Shown here: piece after piece, positions 1 to 8,201 of the stretch
Layout: every line of letters begins with the position of its first letter
Position numbering within the stretch: the stretch's first letter is position 1
Assembly (NCBI RefSeq): GCF_900108335.1
Contig: NZ_FNVT01000012.1
Coordinates: 306,839 to 370,838, forward strand
Direction: 5' to 3'
Length of the DNA: 64,000 bases
Origin: Nonomuraea solani
Lineage (GTDB): Bacteria; Actinomycetota; Actinomycetes; Streptosporangiales; Streptosporangiaceae
Program-made: the position numbers and the translations under genes
Notes under the pieces: model-generated
What the model saw: the letters and a program-made list of their open reading frames with translations, nothing else
What the model was told of the DNA's origin: nothing
Databases searched by the model: none

Positions 1-551
1 AGCAGCCGCGCGTACGCCTTCAGCAGATCTCCGTCGCGGTCCTCTTCGGGGACGCCCTGCCTGAAGCGCTCCCACGCCTCGGGGAAGAAGCGGCCGACGC
101 CCCGGTAGAGCCAGTCGATCTCGGAGCGGCGGGTGGTCGTGACCGCGACGATGACCATCTCCGAGACCCGCTCCGGATGCGCCTCGGCATAGGCCAGGAT
201 CAGGGTCGACCCCCACGAACCGCCGTACAAGAGCCACTTGTCGATGCCGAGGTGCTCGCGCAACCGCTCCATGTCGGCGATCAGGTGGCGGGTGGTGTTG
301 TTGGTCAGGTCGGTGGCCGGGTCACTGGCGTGCGGCCGGCTGCGGCCGCAGTTGCGCTGGTCGAACAGCACGATCCGGTAGCGCTCCGGGTCGAAGGTAC
401 GGCGCATGTTGATCGAGCAACCCGATCCGGGGCCGCCGTGGACGACGAGCGCGGGCTTGCCCTCCGGGTTGCCACAGACCTCGTAGTAGACGAGATTGCC
501 GTCGCCGGTGTCGAGCATGCCGTGCTCGTAGGGCTCGATCGCGGGATGCAA
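1..551 (-). CDS. pip: proline iminopeptidase (S33), 3' part cut by window edge
   Basis: Cytoplasmic alpha/beta-hydrolase that removes N-terminal proline from peptides. The 183 visible residues show HGGPG (38-42, oxyanion region), DQRNCGRS (64-71) and the nucleophile elbow GGSWGS (110-115, Ser112), all diagnostic of the family. The catalytic Asp and His lie beyond the window edge. I chose the TTG at 549-551 because it follows a GGAGAGGAG ribosome binding site and gives the usual N-terminus (MHPAIEPYEHGML). The 5' leader folds into a hairpin over that site (separate entry). It is downstream of, and in the same direction as, a decayed metalloprotease gene. Identity is firm; only the length is unknown. 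Confidence 0.9.
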   Translation of the reverse strand, partial: MHPAIEPYEHGMLDTGDGNLVYYEVCGNPEGKPALVVHGGPGSGCSINMRRTFDPERYRIVLFDQRNCGRSRPHASDPATDLTNNTTRHLIADMERLREHLGIDKWLLYGGSWGSTLILAYAEAHPERVSEMVIVAVTTTRRSEIDWLYRGVGRFFPEAWERFRQGVPEEDRDGDLLKAYARL

Positions 552-601
552 AGGGACTCCTCTCCAGAATGTAACAGCGCTTCAATATAGAGGAGTCCCT
601 T
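551..601 (-). promoter_or_regulatory. 13-bp perfect inverted repeat over the pip ribosome binding site
   Basis: AAGGGACTCCTCT at 551-563 is exactly mirrored by AGAGGAGTCCCTT at 589-601, with a 25-base spacer. In pip mRNA the 3' arm contains the GAGGAG Shine-Dalgarno and touches the TTG start, so the hairpin would hide the site of initiation. It could act as an RNA switch or thermometer, or the repeat could be a protein operator. The symmetry is seen directly; the function is inferred. Confidence 0.6.
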
Positions 602-610
602 CGCCACGTG

Positions 611-991
611 CTAGCCGACCTTGGAGGACGCAGCCGTCCAGGCGTTGCACGAGGCGGGGTCACCGGAGGCGAACCCGCGCTTCATCCAGTAACGACTGTT
701 GGCCGCCTTCGGGATGATGGGCGGCTTCCCTGGGGGGGTTGCCCTGGATCAGGGTCACGAGTTCCTTCCAGTCCTTGGTGGAGCGACCCTTCAGCGGCCA
801 GACGCTCTTCAGGAAAGCGGCGCCCAGGCACTCCGACTGAAGCGTCAGTAGAGCGGGTTCGCGGTGAGCGTGGCGTCATTGATGGGATATGACGTCGTTT
901 CAGCGGTGGCCGTTCCAGCCGAGGGGGCCATCAAAGCGGCAGCCAGTGTGGCTACCGGTAGAAATTTCACGAGGCGTGACAATAGGGGCAT
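611..991 (-). pseudogene. decayed secreted neutral zinc metalloprotease-like gene
   Basis: The 5' end (start ATG 989-991) encodes a good signal peptide (LVKFLPVATLAAALMAPSAG, then TATA) followed by DATLTANPLY and a stop. The next stretch, in another frame, reads LQSECLGAAFLKSVWPL...DWKELVTLIQG. After a run of seven C (minus strand) a third frame reads KAANSRYWMKRGFASGDPAS, CNAW and a stop at 611-613. These pieces resemble the beginning and the very end of the actinobacterial YpfJ-like predicted metalloprotease family. The middle, including the HExxH zinc site, is gone. So the gene has a large internal deletion plus a frameshift. Family assignment is from memory of the motifs. Confidence 0.65.
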
Positions 992-1107
992 TTGGCCTCT
1001 ACAGCAACGCGGTAAAGAGGGCTAGATCCAACTATGAAGTAATTGAACCACCACTAAGGGTACTGATCGCAGCGATAAGCAGATCATCCATCTAGTGGGG
1101 GAGCATC

Positions 1108-1902
1108 ATGTACAAGCAGGCCATTGCCGTATTCACCGCCACCTCCGCCGTTCTGGCGGCGAACGCCTGGCCGGCGCGGGCGGACGGCGGGAACACCGCC
1201 CTCGCCGCGCAATGCAGTAATCGCGATGCCATCAGCATCAACGTGTCGCCGCCTCCGCCATTGACGGGAACCGTCCGGGCCGAGGACATCAGAGGGCTGC
1301 TCCAATCGATGGTCGCGGGTACGTCCCTGCAGGGGTTCTTCTCCCCTGGGCTGGACATGCCGGACGTCGGCCTGGACGCGCCGGCGGCCCCGGGTCTCGC
1401 GCCGATCGCCCCGCAGCCGCACGCGACCCCGGGCCTGGCCCCCTTGGCCCCGCAGCCCTATGCGGCGGCGAGCCCGGGGGCTGACGCGGCGGCGCCCGGC
1501 GAGCTCTCCCCTGCCCGCACCATGCTGCAGGACCTGGTCAGGCGGGCGCTGGCGTGTGTCGGTCAGCCCGGCGCCGCCCCGGGCACGATGGCGATGCCGC
1601 CCTTCACCATCCCGCAGTTGCTCGAAGCCCTGGTCACCACCCCTCCGGCCGCCTGCGCACCGGCCACGGCCCCGGCCGCCTCCACCCCCGCCGCCGCCGG
1701 CGCCCCGGTAGAGGCTCCTGCCACCCCGGCCGCGAGTCCCGCGTCGGTGCTCGATGCGCTCGGCGTCCAGCGACTGCTCGACACGCTGCTCACCCACCCG
1801 GCGGCCTGCGCGAACCTCGCGCCGCCGGCTCCCGGCCCGGCCACCTCGCTGCTGGACGCCATCGGGATCACGGGCCTGTTCCACGAAATGACCGGTGACT
1901 GA
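1108..1902 (+). CDS. secreted Ala/Pro-rich protein of unknown function
   Basis: 264 residues. The start is preceded by GGGGGAG. Residues 1-25 form a signal peptide (hydrophobic AIAVFTATSAVLAANAW, then ARAD). The mature protein is dominated by Ala and Pro, with near-repeated segments APGLAPIAPQPHAT and PGLAPLAPQPYAA (about 95-122). Three similar short helical units follow a common pattern (DIRGLLQSMV, TMLQDLVRRAL, SVLDALGVQRLLDTLL), each ending near a single Cys (ACV, ACA, ACAN). I do not recognise the family; it may be a surface or spore-coat-type protein. It is divergent from the decayed metalloprotease at 991. Confidence 0.65.
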   Translation: MYKQAIAVFTATSAVLAANAWPARADGGNTALAAQCSNRDAISINVSPPPPLTGTVRAEDIRGLLQSMVAGTSLQGFFSPGLDMPDVGLDAPAAPGLAPIAPQPHATPGLAPLAPQPYAAASPGADAAAPGELSPARTMLQDLVRRALACVGQPGAAPGTMAMPPFTIPQLLEALVTTPPAACAPATAPAASTPAAAGAPVEAPATPAASPASVLDALGVQRLLDTLLTHPAACANLAPPAPGPATSLLDAIGITGLFHEMTGD

Positions 1903-1959
1903 CTCCGGCCGCCGGCACTACCCTCGTGCACCTGTGACAGGGGACGAAGGGAACACGAC

Positions 1960-2412
1960 ATGGCGGACAGGCACCCCGTACTGGCCCGGCTCGACCCGCT
2001 GATCGGCCGCTGGACCGTCAAGCTGAAGGTGGACGGCATGGGCAGCGGGTGGACGGAGTTCGCCTGGCAGGACGACGGGATGTACCTGCACCAGCGTTCG
2101 GGCGTCGAGCCACTGCCGACCGCTCCCAAGGAGTGGCGGGAGGACGCGCCGTCCTCGACCACCTCCGTGATCGGGCTCGACGACGCCTCGGAGGAGCTGA
2201 CCATGCTGTACGCGGACGCGCGAGGGGTCCATCGCGTGTACCGGATGACGCTGGCCGACGGCGTCTGGCGGATCTGGCGGAACGCGCCGGGGTTCTTCCA
2301 GCGCTTCCACGGGACGTTCAGCGACGACGGCGACACCATCGACGCGCGCTGGGAGATGTCGGAGGACGGCGAGAACTGGCACGTGGACTTCGAGCTGACC
2401 TACACGCGGTAG
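1960..2412 (+). CDS. DUF1579/lipocalin-like small protein
   Basis: 150 residues, soluble, starting after GAAGGGAA. The N-terminus HPVLARLDPLIGRWTVKL, the alternating WxxE/W strands and the closing DGENWHVDFELTYTR look like proteins of the DUF1579 / heat-stable beta-barrel type, which often bind small hydrophobic ligands. No catalytic residues are apparent. It stands alone between a secreted protein and a YjbR-type gene. The fold call is inference; the gene itself is well supported by codon bias. Confidence 0.6.
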   Translation: MADRHPVLARLDPLIGRWTVKLKVDGMGSGWTEFAWQDDGMYLHQRSGVEPLPTAPKEWREDAPSSTTSVIGLDDASEELTMLYADARGVHRVYRMTLADGVWRIWRNAPGFFQRFHGTFSDDGDTIDARWEMSEDGENWHVDFELTYTR

Positions 2413-2516
2413 GACCCGGGTTCGCCGGATCTTCAGGGGGAAAACTGGGGTTATGAGGCTTTCCCTCGCGGGCGGCGTCGTCGCCAAAGCCGCGCGCCGG
2501 TCGAACGAGTAGCTCG

Positions 2517-2900
2517 ATGGGCTGGACGGAAGCGGACGTCGAGCGGGCGCACGAGCGCCTGCTCGAACTGACCGCCGGGCTGCCCGGCGTGGTGGCCGAG
2601 GAGGCGTACGGGCACGTCGCGTACCTGCTGGGCCGCAGGCGGATCGCGTGGCTGTTCATCGACCACGGGGGCGACGGACGGCTCGCACTGTGCGTGAAGG
2701 CGCCGCCCGGCGAACTGGAGGCCCTCGTCGCCGCCGATCCGGCCCGCTACTTCCGCCCGGCCTACGCCGCCGGCTGGGTGGGCGTCGAACTGCACACCGT
2801 GACCCCGGACTGGGCGGAGGTCGGCGCGCTCCTGGAACAGGCGTGGCGCATGCTGGCCGGCCGCCGCGAACGCACCGCCTACGACGCCGAACACCCGTAG
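2517..2900 (+). CDS. MmcQ/YjbR family protein
   Basis: 127 residues. The order of elements (N-terminal helices, LPGVVAEEAYGHVAYLLGRRRIAWLF, LALCVKAPPGELEALVAADPARYFRPAYAAGWVGVEL, C-terminal helix LLEQAWRMLA) fits the MmcQ/YjbR fold, a small DNA-binding-like domain of unknown cellular role. Start ATG at 2517 follows GAGTAG, a weak ribosome site. It converges with the RidA remnant 12 bases downstream. Confidence 0.7.
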   Translation: MGWTEADVERAHERLLELTAGLPGVVAEEAYGHVAYLLGRRRIAWLFIDHGGDGRLALCVKAPPGELEALVAADPARYFRPAYAAGWVGVELHTVTPDWAEVGALLEQAWRMLAGRRERTAYDAEHP

Positions 2901-2911
2901 CGCGCGAACGG

Positions 2912-3180
2912 TCACGGGCGCCGGGCGTACACCTCGATTTCGATCTTCATGCGGGGGTCGGAGAGGCCGCACACGAGCATGGTGGCGGCCGGGCGGACCG
3001 GGCCGAAGCACTCGCGGAGGACGGGCCAGCAGGGCTCGAAGTCGGCGCGGTCGGGCAGGAGGTAGCGCACGCGCACCACGTCGGCGAAGCCGCACCCGGC
3101 CTCCGTCAGCGCGGCGCCGATGTTGCGCAGGCACTGCCGGGCCTGCTCCACCACGTCGTCGGAGATCGTCATCGTCGCGG
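2912..3180 (-). pseudogene. RidA-family enamine deaminase, 5' end deleted
   Basis: The frame encodes the C-terminal two thirds of a RidA (YjgF/YER057c) protein: ATMTISDDVVEQARQCLRNI, FADVVRVRYLLPD, PCWPVLRECFG, RPAATMLVCGLSDPRMKIEI. The family normally has about 35 further N-terminal residues with the G-G-loop and strand 1. Here the open frame continues upstream (to 3226) into antisense LysR sequence, so homology stops at about 3180. RidA proteins hydrolyse reactive enamines/imines. The arginine of the conserved active site (near RPAATM) remains, but the protein is unlikely to fold. Confidence 0.75.
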
Positions 3181-3189
3181 TTTCCCGCG

Positions 3190-3765
3190 GTGCGCATCGA
3201 GATCCACGAGATGACCACGGCACCACAGCTGATCGCGCTGCGCGAGCGGCGGATCGACGCCGGGCTGCTGCGGGAGCCGCCGGAGGACGAGCCGGAGCTG
3301 GGGTTCGCGACCGTGCTCACCGAGCCGTTCGTGGCCGTGCTGCCGGCCGCGCACCCGCTGGCGGCGCGGCGCGCCGTCGAGGTCGCGGAGCTGGCCGGTG
3401 AGCCGTTCGTGCTGCTGCCGCGCGCGGAAGGCCCGCGGCTGCACGATCGCATCGTCGCGATCTGTGCGGCCGCGGGCTTCGTTCCCCGGGTGGCGCAGCG
3501 GGCGGTGGAGTGGCAGACCGTCTGCGGGCTGGTCGAAGCCGGGCTGGGCGTCTCACTGGCGCCCGCGAGCATCCGCCGGATCCGGCTGAAGGGGGTGGCC
3601 TTCCGCCGGATCGTGCCCGGCGCCCGTACGAGTGTGGCCGTCTCGTGGCGCGGGGATGATGAGAATCCCCTGGTCGCCGCCTTGCTCAGGACAATTGATC
3701 AGGTCGGCGGGCCGAGGGCGACGGGGAGTTCCACCGGGCCTTCGGTGATCAGCGACGTGGAGTAG
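3190..3765 (+). pseudogene. LysR-family regulator, DNA-binding half deleted
   Basis: The 191 residues correspond to the effector-binding domain only: IEIHEMTTAPQLIALRERRI, DAGLL, FVAVLPAAHPLAARRAVEV, GLVEAGLGVSLAPASI. A complete LTTR has an N-terminal winged helix of about 65 residues and a linker helix; none can be found upstream because the sequence switches directly into the RidA remnant at about 3180. It therefore cannot bind DNA in the usual way. Its 3' end overlaps the convergent P450 gene by 67 bases. Confidence 0.8.
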
Positions 3766-4919
3766 ACGATCTCGTCCTCGCGTACCGCCAGCCGTAGCTC
3801 TGGGAAGCGGGCGAACAGCGACGACAGCGCGATCCGCGACTCCAGCCTGGCCAGCGGCGCGCCGAGGCAGAAGTGGGGCCCGCGGCCGAACCCGAGGTGG
3901 GCCTCCGGCTCGCGGGCGATGTCGAACCGCCCGGCCGCGTCGCCGAACCTGGCCCGGTCCGTACCCGCGCCGCCGATCGAGACGATGATCGGATCACCGG
4001 CGGGAATCGTCGTCCCGGCCACGTTCACGTCCTGTATCGGATAGCGGAAGAGCACGTTGATCACCGAGTTGCGGCTGCGCAACGCCTCCTCGACCACCTG
4101 CGCCCAGGAGTCGTCCTTCCGCGCGGCGGCCAGTTGCCCGGGGTCGGTGCACAGGGCGACGATCGTGTTCGCGATCAGGTGCACGGTCGTCTCGTGCCCG
4201 GCGATGAGCACCAGCCACAGGATCCACAACATCTCGTTGTCGGAGAGCCGGTCGCCGTCGTCCTCCTGCGCCCGGATGAGGTCGGTGGTCAGGTCGTCAC
4301 CGGGCTCGCCGCGCTTGCGCTCGATGAAGGCGGCCAGGTAGCCCGTCAGCTCGCCTCCCGCCTTGATGGCCTCCTCCGGCGTGGTCGTGTGCGACAGCAG
4401 CGTGTTGGTGCACGCGCGGATCAGGTACCGCTCGCCCTCGGGCACGCCGAACAGCTCACAGATCACCGCGACGGGCAGCGGCTCACTGAAGTGCCAGACG
4501 AGGTCCACCACGTCGGCCTTCTCGTCCGCCAGCTCGTCGAGGAGTTCGTCGGTCATCTGCTGAATGCGCGGGGCGAGGGACTGCACGCGTGCCGGCGTGA
4601 AGGCGCGGTTGATGAGGCTGCGCAGCCGCCGGTGGTCCGCGCCGTCCTTCGTCAGCAGGTGGTCGCCCTCGATGAGCTGCCGGATGGGCCAGTCGGGAGG
4701 GACGGTGCCGTCGTGCAGCGCGGTGAAGTTCCGGGGGTTCTTGCTGTACAGGATGCCGTCGTTGGCGAGGACCTGGTCCACCGTCTCGTACGACGACACG
4801 ACCCAGGCGCCGACCTTGCCCGGGAGTTCGACGGGGATGACCGATCCCCCTTCGTCCCGGAACCGGCGGATCGTCTCGGACGTCCGTTCGCCAGGGACCG
4901 GCATTTGCCGAGGTTCCAT
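3699..4919 (-). CDS. cytochrome P450 (bacterial class, CYP107-like)
   Basis: 406 residues from the ATG at 4919, preceded by GGAGATCTTCT; longer in-frame starts lack a ribosome site. The I-helix oxygen motif is AGHETT, the K-helix ExxR is EALR, and the haem loop is FGRGPHFCLGAPLARLE with the axial Cys. N-terminal features (LVTKDG-like LLTKDGADHRRLRSLINRAF) fit soluble bacterial monooxygenases. It needs ferredoxin partners, and none is adjacent. Substrate unknown. No biosynthetic cluster flanks it, so it may be a stand-alone xenobiotic or modification enzyme. Confidence 0.9.
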   Translation of the reverse strand: MEPRQMPVPGERTSETIRRFRDEGGSVIPVELPGKVGAWVVSSYETVDQVLANDGILYSKNPRNFTALHDGTVPPDWPIRQLIEGDHLLTKDGADHRRLRSLINRAFTPARVQSLAPRIQQMTDELLDELADEKADVVDLVWHFSEPLPVAVICELFGVPEGERYLIRACTNTLLSHTTTPEEAIKAGGELTGYLAAFIERKRGEPGDDLTTDLIRAQEDDGDRLSDNEMLWILWLVLIAGHETTVHLIANTIVALCTDPGQLAAARKDDSWAQVVEEALRSRNSVINVLFRYPIQDVNVAGTTIPAGDPIIVSIGGAGTDRARFGDAAGRFDIAREPEAHLGFGRGPHFCLGAPLARLESRIALSSLFARFPELRLAVREDEIVYSTSLITEGPVELPVALGPPT

Positions 4920-5209
4920 AGAAGATCTCCAATGTGCGGTTTGTCCTTCAACTGTCCGCGCCGCCCCCGTACGGGCCAAGGCGCTTCGTTGTCACCGCCA
5001 AGGCGTCGGCACCTGTCGATCACGCCACATCCCGCCACCTCCGCGGCTACCTCCGCGAAAGCCGCACGACCGCGCTGATCAGCGGCGGGCCGCCGACGAT
5101 CATGAGCGGGCCCGTGACTCGTCCGAAGCGACGCCGGGACCGGCGAGTCCGCATCCGGCCACCCGGGACGTGAACATTCCTCCGGTACGGAGGTGCGTAG
5201 GGTGTCCGG

Positions 5210-5692
5210 GTGGACACCATTGAGACCCCGCTCGTCGTGCTCCTGCCGCTGAGCACGGAGCACGCCGACGAGATGGCCGTGACACTCTCGGATCCGGAGC
5301 TGCACACGTACACGGGCGGTGCGCCGCTCACCCCACAGGAGCTGCGGGCCCGCTACGAGCGGCTGGTCGCGGGGCCGGAGGGGTGGCGCAACTGGGTGAT
5401 CTGGCTGCGCGAGGAGAAACGCCTGGTCGGCTACGTCCAGGCCACGATCGACGGCCGTACCGCCGAGGTCGGCTGGGTGATCGGCACGCCGTGGCAGGGC
5501 CGCGGCCTGGCCACCGTGGCCGCCCGGGCCCTGGTCGGGTGGCTGGTGAAGCAGGAGATCGACACGGTCGTCGCGCACATCCACCCGGACCACGCGGCCT
5601 CGGCCGCCGTCGCCGCGTCGGCCGGCCTGCGCCCCACCGACCGGTGGCACGACGGCGAGGTGCGCTGGGAGCGTACCGGCGGGCCGGCGTGA
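5210..5692 (+). CDS. GNAT N-acetyltransferase (RimJ/RimL-like)
   Basis: 160 residues from a GTG at 5210. It has the GNAT core: LVGYVQATIDGRTAEVGWVI (strands 2-4), the acetyl-CoA loop GTPWQGRGLATVAARALVGW, and the closing VAASAGLRPTDRWHDGEVRW. Acetyl-CoA-dependent acylation of a small amine or protein N-terminus is the expected activity; the substrate is not visible. It stands alone, with a short spacer of about 290 bases to the divergent P450 that contains no convincing gene. Confidence 0.8.
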   Translation: MDTIETPLVVLLPLSTEHADEMAVTLSDPELHTYTGGAPLTPQELRARYERLVAGPEGWRNWVIWLREEKRLVGYVQATIDGRTAEVGWVIGTPWQGRGLATVAARALVGWLVKQEIDTVVAHIHPDHAASAAVAASAGLRPTDRWHDGEVRWERTGGPA

Positions 5693-5828
5693 ACGAGATC
5701 GAGCTGATCGCAGCGGCCGGCGACGCGCCCCTTCCCTGGCGGCAGCCAAACGGTTCCTGGGCGCGAACACGGACCATGGACACGCGTAGTTCGCCGATCC
5801 CCTGGTTCGTGTTCACGGCCGCCTGTGG

Positions 5829-6668
5829 TCAGGTGGCGAGCAGGCGGAGCGCGGCCTCCGAAGGGGAGCCGGGCTCGGCGTTGTAAACGGCTACCCGCTG
5901 CCCGTCGTCGTTGGGCAGCGTCATGAACTCGGTCGTCAGCGCCATCGTGCCCACCAGCGGGTGGCGCAGGACGCGTGCGCCGGTCTCGCAGTCGGCCACC
6001 GGGTGGGCCGACCACAGGTCCGCGAACTCCGTGCTGGCCGCGCTCAGCTCGCCGACCAGGCGTTCCAGCTCCGGGGCGTCCGGGTAGCGGCCGGCGATCA
6101 GGCGCAGGTCGGCGACCGTGGAACGGGCCTTGCCGGGCCAGTCGGCGTACAGGTCGCGCATGCGGGGGTCGAGGAAGAGCAGGCGGGCGATGTTGGGACG
6201 GTCTGCGGGGCGGGCCGGGGCGTCGAAGTCGAGGTGGCCGGCCAGCAGGGCGTGGGCCATCGGGTTCCAGGCGAGCACGTCGGTGAATCGGCCCATGACC
6301 AGGGCGGGAACGTCGCCGAACGATTCGATCATGAGGCGGACGCCTGTTCTTACCTGCTCCGGCCCGTGCGTGGCCGGCTTGGGGCGGGCCAGCGTGTACA
6401 GGTGGGCGCGCTCGGCCTCGTCCAGCCGCAGGACGCGGGCGACGGCGTCGAGGACGGCGTCGGAGGCGTTCGGGCTCTGGCCCTGTTCGAGGCGGGTGTA
6501 GTAGCCGGCGCTCACCCCCGCGAGCTGGGCCAGCTCCTCACGCCGCAGACCGGGCACCCGGCGGCGACCCCCAAAGACGGGCAGACCGAGCTCCTCGGGA
6601 CGCAGCAGCGCCCGCCGCGACCGCAGGAACTCCCCCAACTCCGTCTGCACCTGGCCATTGTCCCGCAC
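5829..6668 (-). CDS. XRE-family regulator with MmyB-like ligand domain
   Basis: 279 residues. N-terminal helix-turn-helix at about 12-75 (GLRREELAQLAGVSAGYYTRLEQG, DAVLDAVARVLRLDEAERAHL), then a PAS-like MmyB domain (ALVMGRFTDVLAWNPMAHALL, RLLFLDPRMRDLYADW, FADLWSAHPVADCETGARVL, HPLVGTMALTTEFM, VYNAEPGSPSEAALRLLA). Proteins of this architecture bind a small, perhaps fatty, ligand and usually control a neighbouring oxidoreductase. The likely target here is the divergent alcohol dehydrogenase at 7101 and/or the zinc-ribbon ORF between them. Confidence 0.88.
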   Translation of the reverse strand: MRDNGQVQTELGEFLRSRRALLRPEELGLPVFGGRRRVPGLRREELAQLAGVSAGYYTRLEQGQSPNASDAVLDAVARVLRLDEAERAHLYTLARPKPATHGPEQVRTGVRLMIESFGDVPALVMGRFTDVLAWNPMAHALLAGHLDFDAPARPADRPNIARLLFLDPRMRDLYADWPGKARSTVADLRLIAGRYPDAPELERLVGELSAASTEFADLWSAHPVADCETGARVLRHPLVGTMALTTEFMTLPNDDGQRVAVYNAEPGSPSEAALRLLAT

Positions 6669-6705
6669 AACGGGCCCGATGGGCCGTGCTGGTGGCCAAG
6701 GTGAA

Positions 6706-6852
6706 TTAGGTCAGGTCCGTTACACCGCACACGTCGCAGCGGTACAGCGTGCCCCGGCCGTCCTCGCCGAACTCACTCCACGCGTGGGCGTTGCCCGCCA
6801 GGTTCAACGGGTCCCCGGTGCAGACGGGAGTGGGCACAGCGGTTGATGGCAT
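6706..6852 (-). CDS. small zinc-ribbon-like protein
   Basis: 48 residues from the ATG at 6852, which has a GGAG ribosome site five bases upstream (a longer in-frame start at 6915 does not). The sequence is PTPVCTGDPLNLAG...WSEFGEDGRGTLYRCDVCGV: a CDVC knuckle plus one upstream Cys. It could bind zinc with a partner. Role unknown; it sits in the gap between a regulator and the alcohol dehydrogenase. Confidence 0.5.
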   Translation of the reverse strand: MPSTAVPTPVCTGDPLNLAGNAHAWSEFGEDGRGTLYRCDVCGVTDLT

Positions 6853-7100
6853 GGAGTCTCCAAGACGTAGGGTGCGTGCGACGTGCGGACTACTGCCCAA
6901 ATCAAGACATTTCAAACCTTAAGCACCGAATGTCGGCCGATTCAGGGGTGATTCCGCTCTCATCTGGCCCGTGCGCGATCGGCGTCACGGCCGGCGAGCT
7001 GCCGTCCGCCGAACTAACCGGAAGGTCAGGTAACCGCACGGAGGTTCTCGGCCTATGTTGCCGGTGAGACCCCACCTTCATCGGCAGAAGGAGTCGTACC

Positions 7101-8201
7101 GTGCGCATCACAGCGGCCCTGACCGAGACCCGAGGCGCGCCCTTCGCCCTGACCCCCCTCGAACTGGACGACCCCCGGCCGGGCGAGGTCGTCGTGCGGA
7201 TGGTCAGCTCCGGCGTCTGCCACACCGACCTGATCATGCGCGACCAGTGGTACCCGGTGCCGCTGCCGGTGGTGCTCGGTCACGAGGGGGCGGGGGTGGT
7301 GGAGGCCGTCGGCGACGGCGTCGGCCACGTGGTGCCCGGCGATCACGTCGTGCTCACGTTCAACTCCTGCGGCGACTGCGGCATGTGCGACCACGGCCGT
7401 CCTGCGTACTGCGACGGGTTCTTCGGCTGCAACTTCTCCGGCGCGCGCCCCGACGGCAGCTCGCCCCTGCGTCGCGTGGGCGGCGGTAGCGTCCACGGCG
7501 TCTTCTTCGGCCAGTCGTCGTTCGCGACCCACGCCCTGGCCACCGAGCGCAACGTCGTGAAGGTGGACAGGGACGCTCCCCTGGAGCTGCTCGGCCCGCT
7601 GGGCTGCGGCGTCCAGACCGGCGCGGGCGCGGTGCTCAACTCGCTCGACCCGCCGGCGGGCAGCAGCCTCGCGATCTTCGGTACGGGCTCGGTCGGCATC
7701 AGCGCGATCATGGCGGCCGTCATCGCGGGCTGCTCCCCGATCGTCGCCATCGACCTGAACGAGCGGCGCCTGGAGACGGCCCTGGAGCTGGGCGCCACGC
7801 ACGCGATCGACGCCGCCACCGACGACCCGGTGGAACGGCTGCGCGACCTCACCGGCGGCGCCGACTACACCCTCGAGACCACCGGCGTGGCGAGTGTGCT
7901 GCGGCAGGCGGTCGACGCGCTCGGCAACGGCGGCACCTGCGGCCTGATCGGCGCCGCCGCCCTCGGGACCGAGGTCTCGCTGGACATGTCCGCGCTGCTG
8001 TTCGGCCGCAGTGTGCGCGGCATCGTCGAAGGTGACAGCGTGCCGCGCCGGTTCATCCCCCGGCTGATCGACTTCCACCGGCAGGGCCGGTTCCCGTTCG
8101 ACAGGCTGATCAGGACGTACGCCTTCGAGGACATCAACCAGGCGGTCGAGGACTCCGAGAAGGGCACCACGCTCAAGCCGGTCCTCACCTTCGCGGGCTA
8201 G
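7101..8201 (+). CDS. zinc-dependent alcohol dehydrogenase (aryl-alcohol type)
   Basis: 366 residues, medium-chain dehydrogenase. Catalytic zinc ligands are in SSGVCHTDL and LGHEGAG; the structural zinc site is SCGDCGMCDHGRPAYC; the Rossmann loop is IFGTGSVGISAIMAA. Length and the GCGVQTGAGAVLNSL segment fit benzyl/aryl-alcohol dehydrogenases (XylB-like), which oxidise alcohols with NAD+. Start follows GAAGGAG. Probably controlled by the divergent MmyB-type regulator. It overlaps the convergent MFS gene by 17 bases. Confidence 0.88.
   Translation: MRITAALTETRGAPFALTPLELDDPRPGEVVVRMVSSGVCHTDLIMRDQWYPVPLPVVLGHEGAGVVEAVGDGVGHVVPGDHVVLTFNSCGDCGMCDHGRPAYCDGFFGCNFSGARPDGSSPLRRVGGGSVHGVFFGQSSFATHALATERNVVKVDRDAPLELLGPLGCGVQTGAGAVLNSLDPPAGSSLAIFGTGSVGISAIMAAVIAGCSPIVAIDLNERRLETALELGATHAIDAATDDPVERLRDLTGGADYTLETTGVASVLRQAVDALGNGGTCGLIGAAALGTEVSLDMSALLFGRSVRGIVEGDSVPRRFIPRLIDFHRQGRFPFDRLIRTYAFEDINQAVEDSEKGTTLKPVLTFAG

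Noticed and set aside
4920..5209. Gene in the spacer between the P450 and GNAT genes
   Set aside because: Only short frames without ribosome sites; nothing recognisable apart from likely promoters.
5689..5886. Short frame after the GNAT stop (starts GTG overlapping TGA)
   Set aside because: Begins plausibly (NEIELIAAAGDAPLPW) but loses coding character within 25 codons and runs antisense into the regulator gene; too little to call.
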